Below, piece by piece: positions 18,172 through 27,592 of a stretch of DNA of 64,000 nucleotides; position 1 is the stretch's first letter, and each line of letters opens with the position of its first letter. The DNA lies in the NCBI RefSeq assembly GCF_012726345.1, contig NZ_PTXN01000019.1, positions 1 through 64,000 on the forward strand. Reading direction: 5' to 3'. Under the pieces are notes generated by a model. The model was not told the DNA's origin, searched no databases, and saw nothing but the letters and a program-made list of their open reading frames with translations. The position numbers and the translations under genes were made by a program. This DNA is from Marinomonas sp. UCMA 3892. GTDB lineage: Bacteria > Pseudomonadota > Gammaproteobacteria > Pseudomonadales > Marinomonadaceae.

Positions 18172-18882
18172 CTAACCTTTATCAGGAACCTTAATAGACA
18201 GGGTTCCCAAGTAACGATTTTGACGTAACTCAATCTGACGAAAGATTGCAATAATCACAATACTAATCACCAAGTAGATAGCACCTGCCGCCAAGAAGAT
18301 TTCCATCGGCGTATAGGTTCTAGCAATGATGGTTCTCGCCATCCCCGTTAAATCCAAAATGGTAATGGTACTAGCCAATGCACTGCCTTTTAACATCAAA
18401 ATAATCTCGTTACCATAAGCTGGTAATACGATGCCAAAGGCACGAGGCAATAAGACTCGTCGGTACATCTGAAACTTCGTCATGCCAATCACTTTACATG
18501 CTTCCACTTCCCCTTGCGGAATCGCCTGAATCGCGCCACGGAAGATCTCAGCGGTATAAGCAGAGGTATTTAGTGTAAAGGCAATAATGGCACACCAATA
18601 CGGCTCTCTCAGTATTGGCCACAAGAAACTTTCTCGAACGGCATCAAATTGTGATGCGCCGTAATACACTAAAAAGATCTGTACCAGCAGCGGTGTTCCA
18701 CGAAAGAAAAAGATATAAGCAAAAGGTATCGCTCGAATCCATGCAACCGGTGAAATCCTTGCTAAAGCAATCGGCAAGGCAAAAATACCACCCAACACGA
18801 TAGAAATAAGCACCAACTGAAGGCTAACCCAAGCGCCTTCGAGCAAACGGGGAAAATATTCAACAACAACCGAAAAATCCAT
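18172..18882 (-). CDS. hisM: Basic amino-acid ABC transporter permease (HisM/AotM type)
   Basis: This 236-residue inner-membrane permease is the second permease subunit of a polar amino-acid importer. It has several hydrophobic segments and the EAA coupling loop (EVEACKVIGMTKFQMYRRVLLP, about 137-158) that contacts the ATPase. It starts three bases after the hisQ stop. The set hisP-argT-hisQ-hisM resembles the histidine/lysine-arginine-ornithine importer of enterobacteria and aot of Pseudomonas. I infer arginine/ornithine as substrate from the neighbouring argR. Confidence 0.88.
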   Translation of the reverse strand: MDFSVVVEYFPRLLEGAWVSLQLVLISIVLGGIFALPIALARISPVAWIRAIPFAYIFFFRGTPLLVQIFLVYYGASQFDAVRESFLWPILREPYWCAIIAFTLNTSAYTAEIFRGAIQAIPQGEVEACKVIGMTKFQMYRRVLLPRAFGIVLPAYGNEIILMLKGSALASTITILDLTGMARTIIARTYTPMEIFLAAGAIYLVISIVIIAIFRQIELRQNRYLGTLSIKVPDKG

Positions 18883-18885
18883 ACA

Positions 18886-19575
18886 TTATCCCCTATTCAA
18901 ACCACGGCTCGCTCGTTTTTCCATATAGGATACGAACACCATAGAGATAATGGTTAAAGCCAAATACATAAATGCCGCAACCAAATAAAACAAAAACGCT
19001 TGCTTGGTGCTGCTCACTGCGATATTGGCTTTACGCATAATATCGTCTAGCCCGACAACAGACACCAGAGCAGTATCTTTTAGCAAAACCAGAAATAAAT
19101 TCCCTAGCCCAGGCAGTGCAATTCGCCATACCTGCGGCAAAATAATACGGTAGAACTTTCGAATTGGCCCCATTCCTAGAGCGATTGCAGCCTCATGTTG
19201 CCCTTTCGGAATAGACTGTAAAGCACCACGAAACACTTCTGTTGCATAGGCACCAAACGTCAAACCAAGTGCCGTCACACCCGCTGCAAATGCACCAACT
19301 TCAATATATTCGTCGTAACCAAATAAACCCGCTATCGCCATCAAAACACTGGTGGCACCAAAATAAATAATAAGCACAGTTAGCAGTTCAGGAATACCAC
19401 GAATAATAGTGGTATAACCATTAGCGATCCATCGGATAACTGCGATAGAGGATAATTTGGCAGAAGCGCCTAATAATCCCAGAATCAAACCAACAAACAG
19501 CGAAGACAGCGCTAGCTCCAAGGTAACAACAGCACCTTGCAGCAGCTGATCACCGAATCCATGAAGATCAATCAT
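18886..19575 (-). CDS. hisQ: Basic amino-acid ABC transporter permease (HisQ/AotQ type)
   Basis: This 229-residue inner-membrane permease pairs with HisM. It has multiple membrane segments and an EAA loop (QHEAAIALGMGPIRKFYRIILP, about 129-150). Order and length fit HisQ/AotQ. It is separated from argT by a strong hairpin (19604-19633), which should reduce its expression relative to the binding protein. Confidence 0.88.
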   Translation of the reverse strand: MIDLHGFGDQLLQGAVVTLELALSSLFVGLILGLLGASAKLSSIAVIRWIANGYTTIIRGIPELLTVLIIYFGATSVLMAIAGLFGYDEYIEVGAFAAGVTALGLTFGAYATEVFRGALQSIPKGQHEAAIALGMGPIRKFYRIILPQVWRIALPGLGNLFLVLLKDTALVSVVGLDDIMRKANIAVSSTKQAFLFYLVAAFMYLALTIISMVFVSYMEKRASRGLNRG

Positions 19576-19603
19576 AGTTTTTTCTCAGAGTAAGCTTAAA
19601 GTA

Positions 19604-19633
19604 GGTTTCTCGGCAAGTTAGTGCCGAGAAACC
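19604..19633 (-). repeat. Hairpin between argT and hisQ
   Basis: GGTTTCTCGGCA (19604-19615) and TGCCGAGAAACC (19622-19633) form a perfect 12-bp stem with a 6-base loop. No T-run follows, so it probably blocks 3' exonucleases or partly attenuates, giving more argT than permease mRNA. Confidence 0.75.
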
Positions 19634-19649
19634 TAAGAAATATCTACAC

Positions 19650-20408
19650 TTAGTAGATAGAGAACGGGAAGTATTTAGCATTGATTTTCTGATAAGTACC
19701 GTCAGCTAGAATGGCATCAAGTGCTTTATTCAACTTCGCTTTCAACTTGTCATCACCCTTACGAATAGCAATGGCAATGTTATCTGTTTTCATGAAAGCA
19801 TCACCTTTGAATTCAAATTTAGAACCACTCTCAGATGTTTTCAACCAGTTATAAGTTGGCAATTCATCGGATAACACGATATCCAAACGACCGGAAATAA
19901 GATCTAGATAAACGTTGTCTTGGTTATCATAGAATTTTAAGTTGGCTTTACCTGCAAAATTGTCTTCAAGATATTGAGCACCTAAAGTAGCACGCTGCGC
20001 ACCGATGGTTTTTCCGTCTAGCTTAGCAAGATCAAATTTTTCACCAACGCGCCCCATGAAACGCAAACCGCCTGAGTAATATTTGTTAGTGAAATCGACA
20101 ACTTTCAAACGATCTTCAGTGATAGACATAGACGCAATAATCGCATCAAATTTGCGTACTTTAAGCCCAGGAATCAAACCGTCCCAATCCTGAGTTAGAA
20201 TTTCACAATCAGCTGCCATTTTTGCACACAATGCGCGAGCAATATCAACGTCAAAACCTTGTGGCTTGCCAGCTTCGTCAATAAAGTTAAACGGTGCCCA
20301 AGCCCCTTCCGTTACGAAACGAACTTTATCTGCAGCTTGTACGGAAACAGCTGACAATGCTGCCGTTAACAACAACGCTGAACCCAAAACCATTTTTTTC
20401 AATTTCAT
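19650..20408 (-). CDS. argT: Lysine/arginine/ornithine-type periplasmic binding protein
   Basis: This 252-residue SBP_bac_3 family protein has a signal peptide (about 1-25, MKLKKMVLGSALLL...VQA). The mature part begins ADKVRFVTEGAWAPFNFIDE, with typical ligand-binding blocks (GFDVDIARALCAKM, ASMSITEDRLKVVDFT). It should capture arginine, ornithine, lysine or histidine. It lies between the ATPase gene and the permease genes. The best-expressed gene of such operons is usually this one, fitting the hairpin after it. Specificity is inferred. Confidence 0.88.
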   Translation of the reverse strand: MKLKKMVLGSALLLTAALSAVSVQAADKVRFVTEGAWAPFNFIDEAGKPQGFDVDIARALCAKMAADCEILTQDWDGLIPGLKVRKFDAIIASMSITEDRLKVVDFTNKYYSGGLRFMGRVGEKFDLAKLDGKTIGAQRATLGAQYLEDNFAGKANLKFYDNQDNVYLDLISGRLDIVLSDELPTYNWLKTSESGSKFEFKGDAFMKTDNIAIAIRKGDDKLKAKLNKALDAILADGTYQKINAKYFPFSIY

Positions 20409-20484
20409 TGTAATCCCCTTAGTGTATTTGTTTATTTAATCATTTTATATTTTAGAGTTTATAGCTTGAATAACGAAATATTAC

Positions 20485-21252
20485 CTAAAAAACGCTGGAT
20501 AAAAACGCCTTACAGCGTTCTGATTTTGGAGCGCCAAACACTTGATCAGGCGTGCCTTTTTCTTCCACCACCCCCCGATGCAGAAACACAACTTCACTAG
20601 ATACTTCACGGGCAAAGTTCATTTCATGCGTTACGATAAGCATAGTACGCCCTTCTTCTGCCAAATTGCGCATAACAGTCAGTACTTCACCTACTAACTC
20701 TGGATCTAGCGCTGATGTCGGCTCATCAAACAGAATTACTTGAGGATCCATAGCCAATGTTCTAGCGATAGCAACACGTTGCTGTTGACCACCAGAAAGT
20801 TGATTAGGATACATGTCCTTTTTCTCTGCGATACCGACCTTCCGCAATAAATGCTCAGCGTATTCTGCGACTTCCTGCTTAGGACGTTTTAGAACATGAA
20901 GCGGTCCTTCCATCACATTCTGTAAAATCGTCATATGAGGCCATAAATTAAAACTTTGAAATACAAAGCCAATTTGCTGACGCATTTGAGTAAGTTGCTT
21001 CATGTTGTTGGCGACTAAATCCGATTCACCTTTAATCAAATCAAGTTTATTTCCATTAAAAAGAATATCGCCTCGGGTGGGGTTTTCAAGCAGGTTTACA
21101 CAGCGTAAAAAAGTACTTTTACCTGAGCCACTGGAACCAAGAATTGAAATGACGTCACCATCGTAAGCTTTTAGGGAAATCCCCTTTAACACCTCAATAT
21201 CACCAAACGTTTTGTGGATATCAACGAGCTCTAACGCCGGGACTTTCGACAT
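20485..21252 (-). CDS. hisP: Basic amino-acid ABC transporter ATPase (HisP/AotP type)
   Basis: This 255-residue ABC ATPase has Walker A GSSGSGKST (about 37-45), signature LSGGQQQR, Walker B VILFDEPTSALDP and the switch histidine in IVTHEM. It powers the HisQ-HisM permease. It is the first transporter gene, about 150 bases downstream of argR on the same strand. Confidence 0.92.
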   Translation of the reverse strand: MSKVPALELVDIHKTFGDIEVLKGISLKAYDGDVISILGSSGSGKSTFLRCVNLLENPTRGDILFNGNKLDLIKGESDLVANNMKQLTQMRQQIGFVFQSFNLWPHMTILQNVMEGPLHVLKRPKQEVAEYAEHLLRKVGIAEKKDMYPNQLSGGQQQRVAIARTLAMDPQVILFDEPTSALDPELVGEVLTVMRNLAEEGRTMLIVTHEMNFAREVSSEVVFLHRGVVEEKGTPDQVFGAPKSERCKAFLSSVF

Positions 21253-21405
21253 GTTTTATACCTTCTTTTATTTTATGAACTTATTATTTTTACCGTAATA
21301 ACAACGCAACACTAAATGGACTCTTTAACCGATAAATTTAGTCAACATTCACCATAAAGTAGAATACAAAAATCACGCCAAGAACAATGTAACTGGTATT
21401 TTAAG

Positions 21406-22425
21406 TTACTTTTTCCAAAGTCGCCTCTTTTTCTTGTCCATTTGGACAGGGGCAGCGCTTTTATTATGAATTTTATTACGTTCTTCTCTTGGTGAAACAC
21501 CAAAAAAACCTTTATAGGTTGTACTAAAATGAGGCGCAGACCCAAATCCACACTCTACACCAACCTCTGTAATTGCTTTATCCGTTTGAATAATCAATTG
21601 CCTAGCATGCTGTAAACGCAACTCTAGATAATAACGCGACGGTACAATATCTAAATTACCTTTAAACAGTCGCTCTAGATGTCGCCTAGAAACACCAACA
21701 TGATAAGCAATATCATCAGATGACAATGGCTCTTGAATATTTGCTTCCATTAGCTGAACAGCTTCAACAAGCTTAGGTTGACCTGTACCAATACGAGCCT
21801 GAAGAGGAATTCTTTGCGGATCTTCATGTGTACGAATGCGCTCACAGACAAATTGCTCAGAAATACTGCTAGCAAGCGTCATACCATGCTGTTTACCTAT
21901 AAGAAAAAGCATCATATCCATGGCTGCTGTACCACCGCTGCAAGTATAACGGTCTCTATCAACTTCAAAAAGATGATTAGAAACGATCGTCTGTAAAAAT
22001 TCATCTCGCAAGTTAGCAAGACTGCGCCAGTGAATCGTGGCGCGGTAGCCATCTAATAGTCCGGCTTTCGCCAATAAATAGCTTCCTGTGCATACACCAC
22101 CAAGTCCAACCTGCTTTTTGGCTTGTTTTTTTATCCAATTTTCTAAAGTCTGACTTTCGTTTTTTATCACTGGCGATGCACCACATACGAAAATCGCGTC
22201 TAAATCACTTGGCGCATCACTTGTTAGATAGTCTGAAACGGTTGTAACCCCCGTACTTGAAGGGATTTCTCTTTCTTCATGGCTAATAGTACAAAAAGAG
22301 TAAAGCTCTTTTCCTGCCACCCAGTTCGCCATATGCAATGTTTCAATAGCAGAAGAAAAACCCAACATAGAATAGTGTGGCAAGAGCAAAAAGCCGTATT
22401 TTAATGGCTTTTTACTTGCCTGCAT
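21406..22425 (-). CDS. argR: AraC-family arginine regulator, ArgR of Pseudomonas type
   Basis: This 339-residue regulator has an N-terminal class I glutamine amidotransferase-like (DJ-1/PfpI) sensing domain (about 8-190), including GGVCTGSYLLAKAGLLDG. A C-terminal double HTH AraC domain follows (about 225-325: SSDDIAYHVGVSRRHLERLFK and CGFGSAPHFSTTYKGFFGVSPRE). This architecture and the neighbours match Pseudomonas ArgR, which controls aot, aru/ast and gdhB. ATG 22425 follows AAGAGA and gives the family start; the frame runs open to 22602. It should not be confused with the enterobacterial ArgR repressor. Activator in response to arginine is inferred. Confidence 0.82.
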   Translation of the reverse strand: MQASKKPLKYGFLLLPHYSMLGFSSAIETLHMANWVAGKELYSFCTISHEEREIPSSTGVTTVSDYLTSDAPSDLDAIFVCGASPVIKNESQTLENWIKKQAKKQVGLGGVCTGSYLLAKAGLLDGYRATIHWRSLANLRDEFLQTIVSNHLFEVDRDRYTCSGGTAAMDMMLFLIGKQHGMTLASSISEQFVCERIRTHEDPQRIPLQARIGTGQPKLVEAVQLMEANIQEPLSSDDIAYHVGVSRRHLERLFKGNLDIVPSRYYLELRLQHARQLIIQTDKAITEVGVECGFGSAPHFSTTYKGFFGVSPREERNKIHNKSAAPVQMDKKKRRLWKK

Positions 22426-22578
22426 GATTTCTCTTGATGCGAATTCGGTCTTGTACAAAATATTATCCTGCGAACTATAGACAAAAAAGGAGTTTATTTC
22501 GTTTAAAATGGATAACAAAGGTTTTTTTCGTATTGAGCAAGGCTTTTTTAGTCCGATTAACCAGACATCATAACAATA

Positions 22579-22599
22579 TGTCGCTATTAGATAAGTTAG
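22579..22599 (+). promoter_or_regulatory. ArgR-like half-site between argR and gdhB
   Basis: TGTCGC followed by eight bases and AA (22579-22594) equals the Pseudomonas ArgR half-site TGTCGC-N8-AA. It lies about 122 bases before gdhB in the divergent control region of 295 bases. A second half-site in tandem is expected, and only a poor match is visible upstream. Confidence 0.5.
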
Positions 22600-22720
22600 C
22601 AACTATCAAAGGAGCAAATTTTTCATAATAATCATACTCAGAGTCCAAAACGAATACTTTCGTAAAATTGCATTAACAACTAGTTTTATTAAGAACACCA
22701 CTCACGAGGGATGAGTTCTA

Positions 22721-25700
22721 ATGACTGATTACAAAAAAAACGAATTAATCGAACGTGTTGAAGTAGAAATAAACGAAAACTTTAGCACTGCAGAAGCGAA
22801 CAACTTGATTCAACTTGCCCACCTCTACTTCCAGGACTCTTTAACGGAAGATTTGGTCAATGAGTCTATAGAGAATCTATATGGCACAATTATCTGCTTA
22901 TGGGATTTCTTACAGCAACGCCCCGTAAACCAACCCAAGGTTCGTGTCTACAATCCGAACTACGAAGAGCACAGCTGGCAATCTACTCATACCGTTATCG
23001 AAATTTTAACGGATGACATGCCTTTCCTTGTCTCATCTTTCAATATGGCACTGGTTCGTCTTGGCCACACAATTCACCTAACAGCACACCCAGTCGTACC
23101 AGTTGATCGTAATAAAAAAGGTGAACTACAAGGCATCAATTCATCTTCAAAATCACACGAAGCCTTGATGCGCTTTGAAATCGATCGTTTGTCCGACATC
23201 AACTTGCTGGATGAAATTAAAGAAGAGCTGCTTAATAGCTTAGTCGATGTGAAGAAAACTGTCGCAGACTGGCCTACAATGAAAGCCAAACTAAGCGACA
23301 TTATCAGCGAATCTGAACAACTTGCGCATCTGAAAAAGAACGAAGAACATCAGGAAATTCTTGATTTCTTACGCTGGGTAGCCAATGACCACTTCACTTT
23401 TATCGGCTTCCGAGCTTATGATCTTGCAATCGAAGGCGATGAAACACACCTTAAACTGGTCGAAGGCTCAGGTCTAGGAACCTTCCGCGACATCAACGAT
23501 AAGAAAGTAAAACGCGATATCGTTTTACAAGACAACCTAGCTAAATTAGCAGTAGACCCTAGTAACATCCTTGTTTTAACCAAGTCCACAGCGGTCTCCA
23601 CTGTACATCGTCCTGTCCACCTTGATTACCTTGGTGTAAAACGCTTTGATAAAAAAGGCAATGTCATCGGCGAATGGCGCTTCTTTGGTTTGTATTCATC
23701 TGCGGCTTATATCGCTCGTTTACAAGATATTCCATTATTACGCAAAAAACTTAATGTCATTGTTGAAAAAGCCAATGTGGATCCAAACAGCCACAAGGGC
23801 AAAAATCTAAAACATATCCTAAACAGTTACCCTCGTGATGAGATGCTGCAAGCTCCAGTTGATGAGCTTTTTGGCACCATCGAAAGCATCCTTGCCATTC
23901 AAGAACGCCGCCAATTACGCGTTTTCCTTCGCAAAGACATCTATGGCCGCTTCCTGAACGCCTTGGTTTACGTGCCTCGCGATCGCTACAACACGGAACT
24001 GCGTATGAAGATGCAAGACATCTTAATGAGCGCTTGTAACGGAACCAGCTCTGAATTCAACGTACAATTCTCGCAACTTGTTTTAGCCCGCGTTAACTTT
24101 ACTATTCAAATTGCAGACCCTAAACAAAGCCCGACTATCGATGCTGAAGACATTCAGCGTAAGATGCAAGATGCGATGAGTTCATGGGAAGATAAACTCT
24201 TAACGGCGCTACATAAAAGCCATGGCGAAGAAAATGGCAACATTCTTTTCAACAGCTATGCACCTTATTTGCCAGCGGCTTACCGTGAAGATTTCTCTCC
24301 AAACGCCGCTGTTCTAGACATCGAACGTTTAGGGCAACTCGCTGGCGAAGGTGATATTTCAACACATATATACCGTCAGGTTGGTCAGACCAAAAACAAC
24401 TACTTTTTCAAAGTATATGGCGCGGGTACAACGCTTATCTTGTCCGATGTATTACCTATTTTGGAATGTATGGGGCTACGAGTACTAGAAGCTCGCCCAT
24501 ATGAGCTAGACCAAAATGGTGACGGTACAGCAAACACTTGGGTAGTTGAGTTTGCCATCAGCGTGGACGCTGATATTAATCTTGATAAGAATTCACAGCG
24601 TGAAGCTTTCCAAGATGCGTTCAATCAAGTCTTCAGCCGTAGAGTTGAAAACGACCGCTTTAACGCTTTGGTACTAAGTGCTTCCTTAACGTGGCGTCAA
24701 GTCACCATGTTACGTGCATTGACCAAGTACTTGATGCAATTACAAGTACCTTTCTCCTTGCAGTACATGCAACAAACTCTAGAGAAAAATGCTGGCATCG
24801 CTCGCCTATTGGTTCAACTATTCGAACAACGTTTCGACCCTAGCCAAGAAGCAAAACGTGACGAGAAAGTTCAAAAGCTGCTTGAGAAAATCGACCTAGA
24901 ATTAGATCAAGTTGCTAACTTGGACGAAGACCGCATTCTGAAACACTACCTTTCTGTGATTCAGGCAATGCTACGAACTAACTTCTACCAAGCAGGCATT
25001 GAAGGTGGAGTTAAAGATTACGTCTCTTTCAAACTTGATCCAACACTGATTCCAGCAGTACCACTACCAAGACCGAAATTCGAAATTTTCGTTTATGCGC
25101 CTTGGGTAGAAGGTATCCACATGCGCGGCGGCAAAGTAGCCCGTGGTGGTTTACGCTGGTCTGACCGCATGGAAGATTTCCGTACCGAAGTACTTGGCCT
25201 TGTGAAAGCGCAAATGGTGAAAAACGCCGTTATTGTACCATCAGGAGCAAAAGGCGGCTTTGTTGCTAAACAATTGAAAAAGAATGCTTCACGCGAAGAA
25301 GTTCAAGCCGAAGTTATCCATTGCTACACTACTTTTATTAGTGGCTTGTTAGACATTACTGACAATCTAGTACAAAACCAAGTGGTTCCACCGCTTTCTG
25401 TACTTCGTTACGACGAAGACGACCCATACTTGGTAGTAGCAGCAGACAAAGGCACAGCAACTTTCTCAGACTTGGCGAACAGTATTTCTGCGAAATATGG
25501 TTTCTGGTTAGGCGATGCTTTTGCTTCCGGTGGCTCTAATGGTTATGACCATAAGAAAATGGGCATCACAGCTCGCGGCGCTTGGGAATCCGTTAAACGT
25601 CAATTCAAAGAAATCGGCATCGATTGTCAAACTACTGACTTCACCACGGTTGGTATAGGCGACATGGCAGGCGACGTATTTGGTAACGGCATGCTGTTAT

Positions 25701-27538
25701 CGAAGCACACTTGCCTAATCGCAGCGTTTAACCATATGCATATCTTTATCGACCCAACTCCCGATGCGGCGACGTCTTTTGCTGAACGTGAGCGCATGTT
25801 CAAACTGCCTCGCTCTTCTTGGGAAGATTACAACAAAGAGCTTATTTCGAAAGGCGGCGGTATTTTCAATCGCTCTGCGAAGTCTATCCCAATCAATGCT
25901 GATATTCGTAAAGCCCTAGGCATTGAAGGCAATATTAAATCTATGGCCCCAACGGATTTGATCAATGCCATTTTAAAAGCGCCTGTTGATCTACTGTGGA
26001 ACGGTGGTATCGGAACCTACGTTAAATCTGAAGGAGAGTCCCACGCAGACGCAGGCGACAGTGCTAACAACGGTCTACGCGTAAACGGTAAAGAGCTACG
26101 CTGTAAGATTGTTGGTGAAGGTGGCAACCTAGGCTTAACACAACTAGGCCGTATTGAATTTGCCCAGAAAGGCGGTTCAATCAGTACCGATGCAATCGAT
26201 AACTCTGCGGGTGTAGATAGCTCGGATCACGAAGTAAACATCAAGATCCTACTAAACCGCGTGGTTGAAAATGGCGATTTAACTGAGAAGCAACGTAACA
26301 GCTTGCTTGCTGAAATGACCGACGAAGTGGGCAACCTAGTATTGCGCCATAATCGTGGCCAGAGTCATGTGTTGTCCTTAGCAAATGCACAAGCACCGGA
26401 ACGTCTAGCAGATCATTGGCGCTTGATTCAATCTCTGGTCCGTGAGGGCCGTTTGAATCGTGAAATCGAGTACTTGCCTAGTGATACGCAAATCAAAAAG
26501 CGCTTAAACAAAGGTCAAGGCTTAACTCGTCCTGAAATTTCTGTACTACTGGCTTATTCGAAAATCAAATTGTCTGAGCAATTGGTAGAAGACGGTATCG
26601 GTGAAGATGTCGATTTGACTACTCAAATCAATGAGTACTTCCCTACTCAATTGACCAAACACTTTGGCGGCCAAATGGCATCGCATCCTTTGATTCAAGA
26701 AATCATTGCAGGCCATGTGACCAACAACGTCGGCAACCGTATGGGGCCAACGTTCAGCACCTATATGCAAGAAGAAACCGGCGCATCTTCTTTGAATGTC
26801 GTTCGAGCTTACATGGCTGCAGAAGACATCTTTGGCATTCCAGCACTTTGGGATGCGATTAACGGTTTAGACTTCACAGTAGCTAACTCTGTATTAAACG
26901 GTTTACTAATTCGCATTCAAGGATTGCTAGAACGTGCGACACTTTGGCTATTGCGCAATACTCGCGAAAGCTTGTCTATTCAACGCTTAAAAGACACTTA
27001 TAAACCAGGTGTTGAAGTCATTAGAGCCAACATGCAGGCGATTTTGACGGAGTCTAGCCAAGCACATCTGGCCGATATTGCGGCAAGCCTTGTCGAGCAA
27101 AATATCCCAGTAGAAGTAGCGGAAAGACTATCGTCTCTTCATTACCTGTTCTACGGATTAGACATCATTCGTGTCGCGGCAAATACCGAGACCGAAGTAT
27201 TAGATGTCGCTCAAACTTACTTCGCGCTTGAAATGGACTTAGAGTTACATTGGTTGCGCCATAAAGTTAGTGAGTTATCGGCTGACGATATGTGGCAACG
27301 TCGTGCAAAAGCAGGTCTAGGCGACGAAGTAGATAATAGTTTAAGAACCCTCACCCAAGAGGTCATTCAGTCTAGTGTCGATATCAAGAAACTGGAACAA
27401 CGTCTGACTCATTGGCGCGAATCAAATAGTGACAGTATCAAGCATTACCGTGCGACTTTTAGTGAAATAAAAGCCGAAAGCGAATTAACACTTGCTATGG
27501 TAACTGTCGCTATTCGTGAGTTGAGAAATCTGATATAA
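22721..27538 (+). CDS. gdhB: NAD-specific glutamate dehydrogenase, large type
   Basis: This 1605-residue enzyme of the 180-kDa class (PF05088) oxidises glutamate to 2-oxoglutarate and ammonia using NAD, a catabolic role. The catalytic core begins near residue 805 with HMRGGKVARGGLRWSDR, and the lysine-bearing PSGAKGGFVAK block is near 840. NAD-binding segments follow, and large N- and C-terminal regulatory parts flank the core. Length is near the about 1620 of Pseudomonas GdhB. ATG 22721 follows GAGGGATG. It is divergent from argR; in P. aeruginosa gdhB is under ArgR control, which fits this layout. Confidence 0.95.
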   Translation: MTDYKKNELIERVEVEINENFSTAEANNLIQLAHLYFQDSLTEDLVNESIENLYGTIICLWDFLQQRPVNQPKVRVYNPNYEEHSWQSTHTVIEILTDDMPFLVSSFNMALVRLGHTIHLTAHPVVPVDRNKKGELQGINSSSKSHEALMRFEIDRLSDINLLDEIKEELLNSLVDVKKTVADWPTMKAKLSDIISESEQLAHLKKNEEHQEILDFLRWVANDHFTFIGFRAYDLAIEGDETHLKLVEGSGLGTFRDINDKKVKRDIVLQDNLAKLAVDPSNILVLTKSTAVSTVHRPVHLDYLGVKRFDKKGNVIGEWRFFGLYSSAAYIARLQDIPLLRKKLNVIVEKANVDPNSHKGKNLKHILNSYPRDEMLQAPVDELFGTIESILAIQERRQLRVFLRKDIYGRFLNALVYVPRDRYNTELRMKMQDILMSACNGTSSEFNVQFSQLVLARVNFTIQIADPKQSPTIDAEDIQRKMQDAMSSWEDKLLTALHKSHGEENGNILFNSYAPYLPAAYREDFSPNAAVLDIERLGQLAGEGDISTHIYRQVGQTKNNYFFKVYGAGTTLILSDVLPILECMGLRVLEARPYELDQNGDGTANTWVVEFAISVDADINLDKNSQREAFQDAFNQVFSRRVENDRFNALVLSASLTWRQVTMLRALTKYLMQLQVPFSLQYMQQTLEKNAGIARLLVQLFEQRFDPSQEAKRDEKVQKLLEKIDLELDQVANLDEDRILKHYLSVIQAMLRTNFYQAGIEGGVKDYVSFKLDPTLIPAVPLPRPKFEIFVYAPWVEGIHMRGGKVARGGLRWSDRMEDFRTEVLGLVKAQMVKNAVIVPSGAKGGFVAKQLKKNASREEVQAEVIHCYTTFISGLLDITDNLVQNQVVPPLSVLRYDEDDPYLVVAADKGTATFSDLANSISAKYGFWLGDAFASGGSNGYDHKKMGITARGAWESVKRQFKEIGIDCQTTDFTTVGIGDMAGDVFGNGMLLSKHTCLIAAFNHMHIFIDPTPDAATSFAERERMFKLPRSSWEDYNKELISKGGGIFNRSAKSIPINADIRKALGIEGNIKSMAPTDLINAILKAPVDLLWNGGIGTYVKSEGESHADAGDSANNGLRVNGKELRCKIVGEGGNLGLTQLGRIEFAQKGGSISTDAIDNSAGVDSSDHEVNIKILLNRVVENGDLTEKQRNSLLAEMTDEVGNLVLRHNRGQSHVLSLANAQAPERLADHWRLIQSLVREGRLNREIEYLPSDTQIKKRLNKGQGLTRPEISVLLAYSKIKLSEQLVEDGIGEDVDLTTQINEYFPTQLTKHFGGQMASHPLIQEIIAGHVTNNVGNRMGPTFSTYMQEETGASSLNVVRAYMAAEDIFGIPALWDAINGLDFTVANSVLNGLLIRIQGLLERATLWLLRNTRESLSIQRLKDTYKPGVEVIRANMQAILTESSQAHLADIAASLVEQNIPVEVAERLSSLHYLFYGLDIIRVAANTETEVLDVAQTYFALEMDLELHWLRHKVSELSADDMWQRRAKAGLGDEVDNSLRTLTQEVIQSSVDIKKLEQRLTHWRESNSDSIKHYRATFSEIKAESELTLAMVTVAIRELRNLI

Positions 27539-27545
27539 ACCTATG

Positions 27546-27574
27546 GGTGGTCGCCATTGCGGCCACCTATTTTT
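27546..27574 (+). terminator. Hairpin between gdhB and astC
   Basis: GGTGGTCGC and GCGGCCACC (9 bp, one G-U) pair around CATT, followed by TATTTTT. It lies eight bases after the gdhB stop and 19 before the astC start, so it may terminate or attenuate. Confidence 0.6.
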
Positions 27575-27592
27575 AAGAGGCCTTTTTTCGAG

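Noticed and set aside
26546..26770. Minus-strand open frames within gdhB
   Set aside because: Frame shadows of a long, well-conserved coding region, without starts or ribosome-binding sites.
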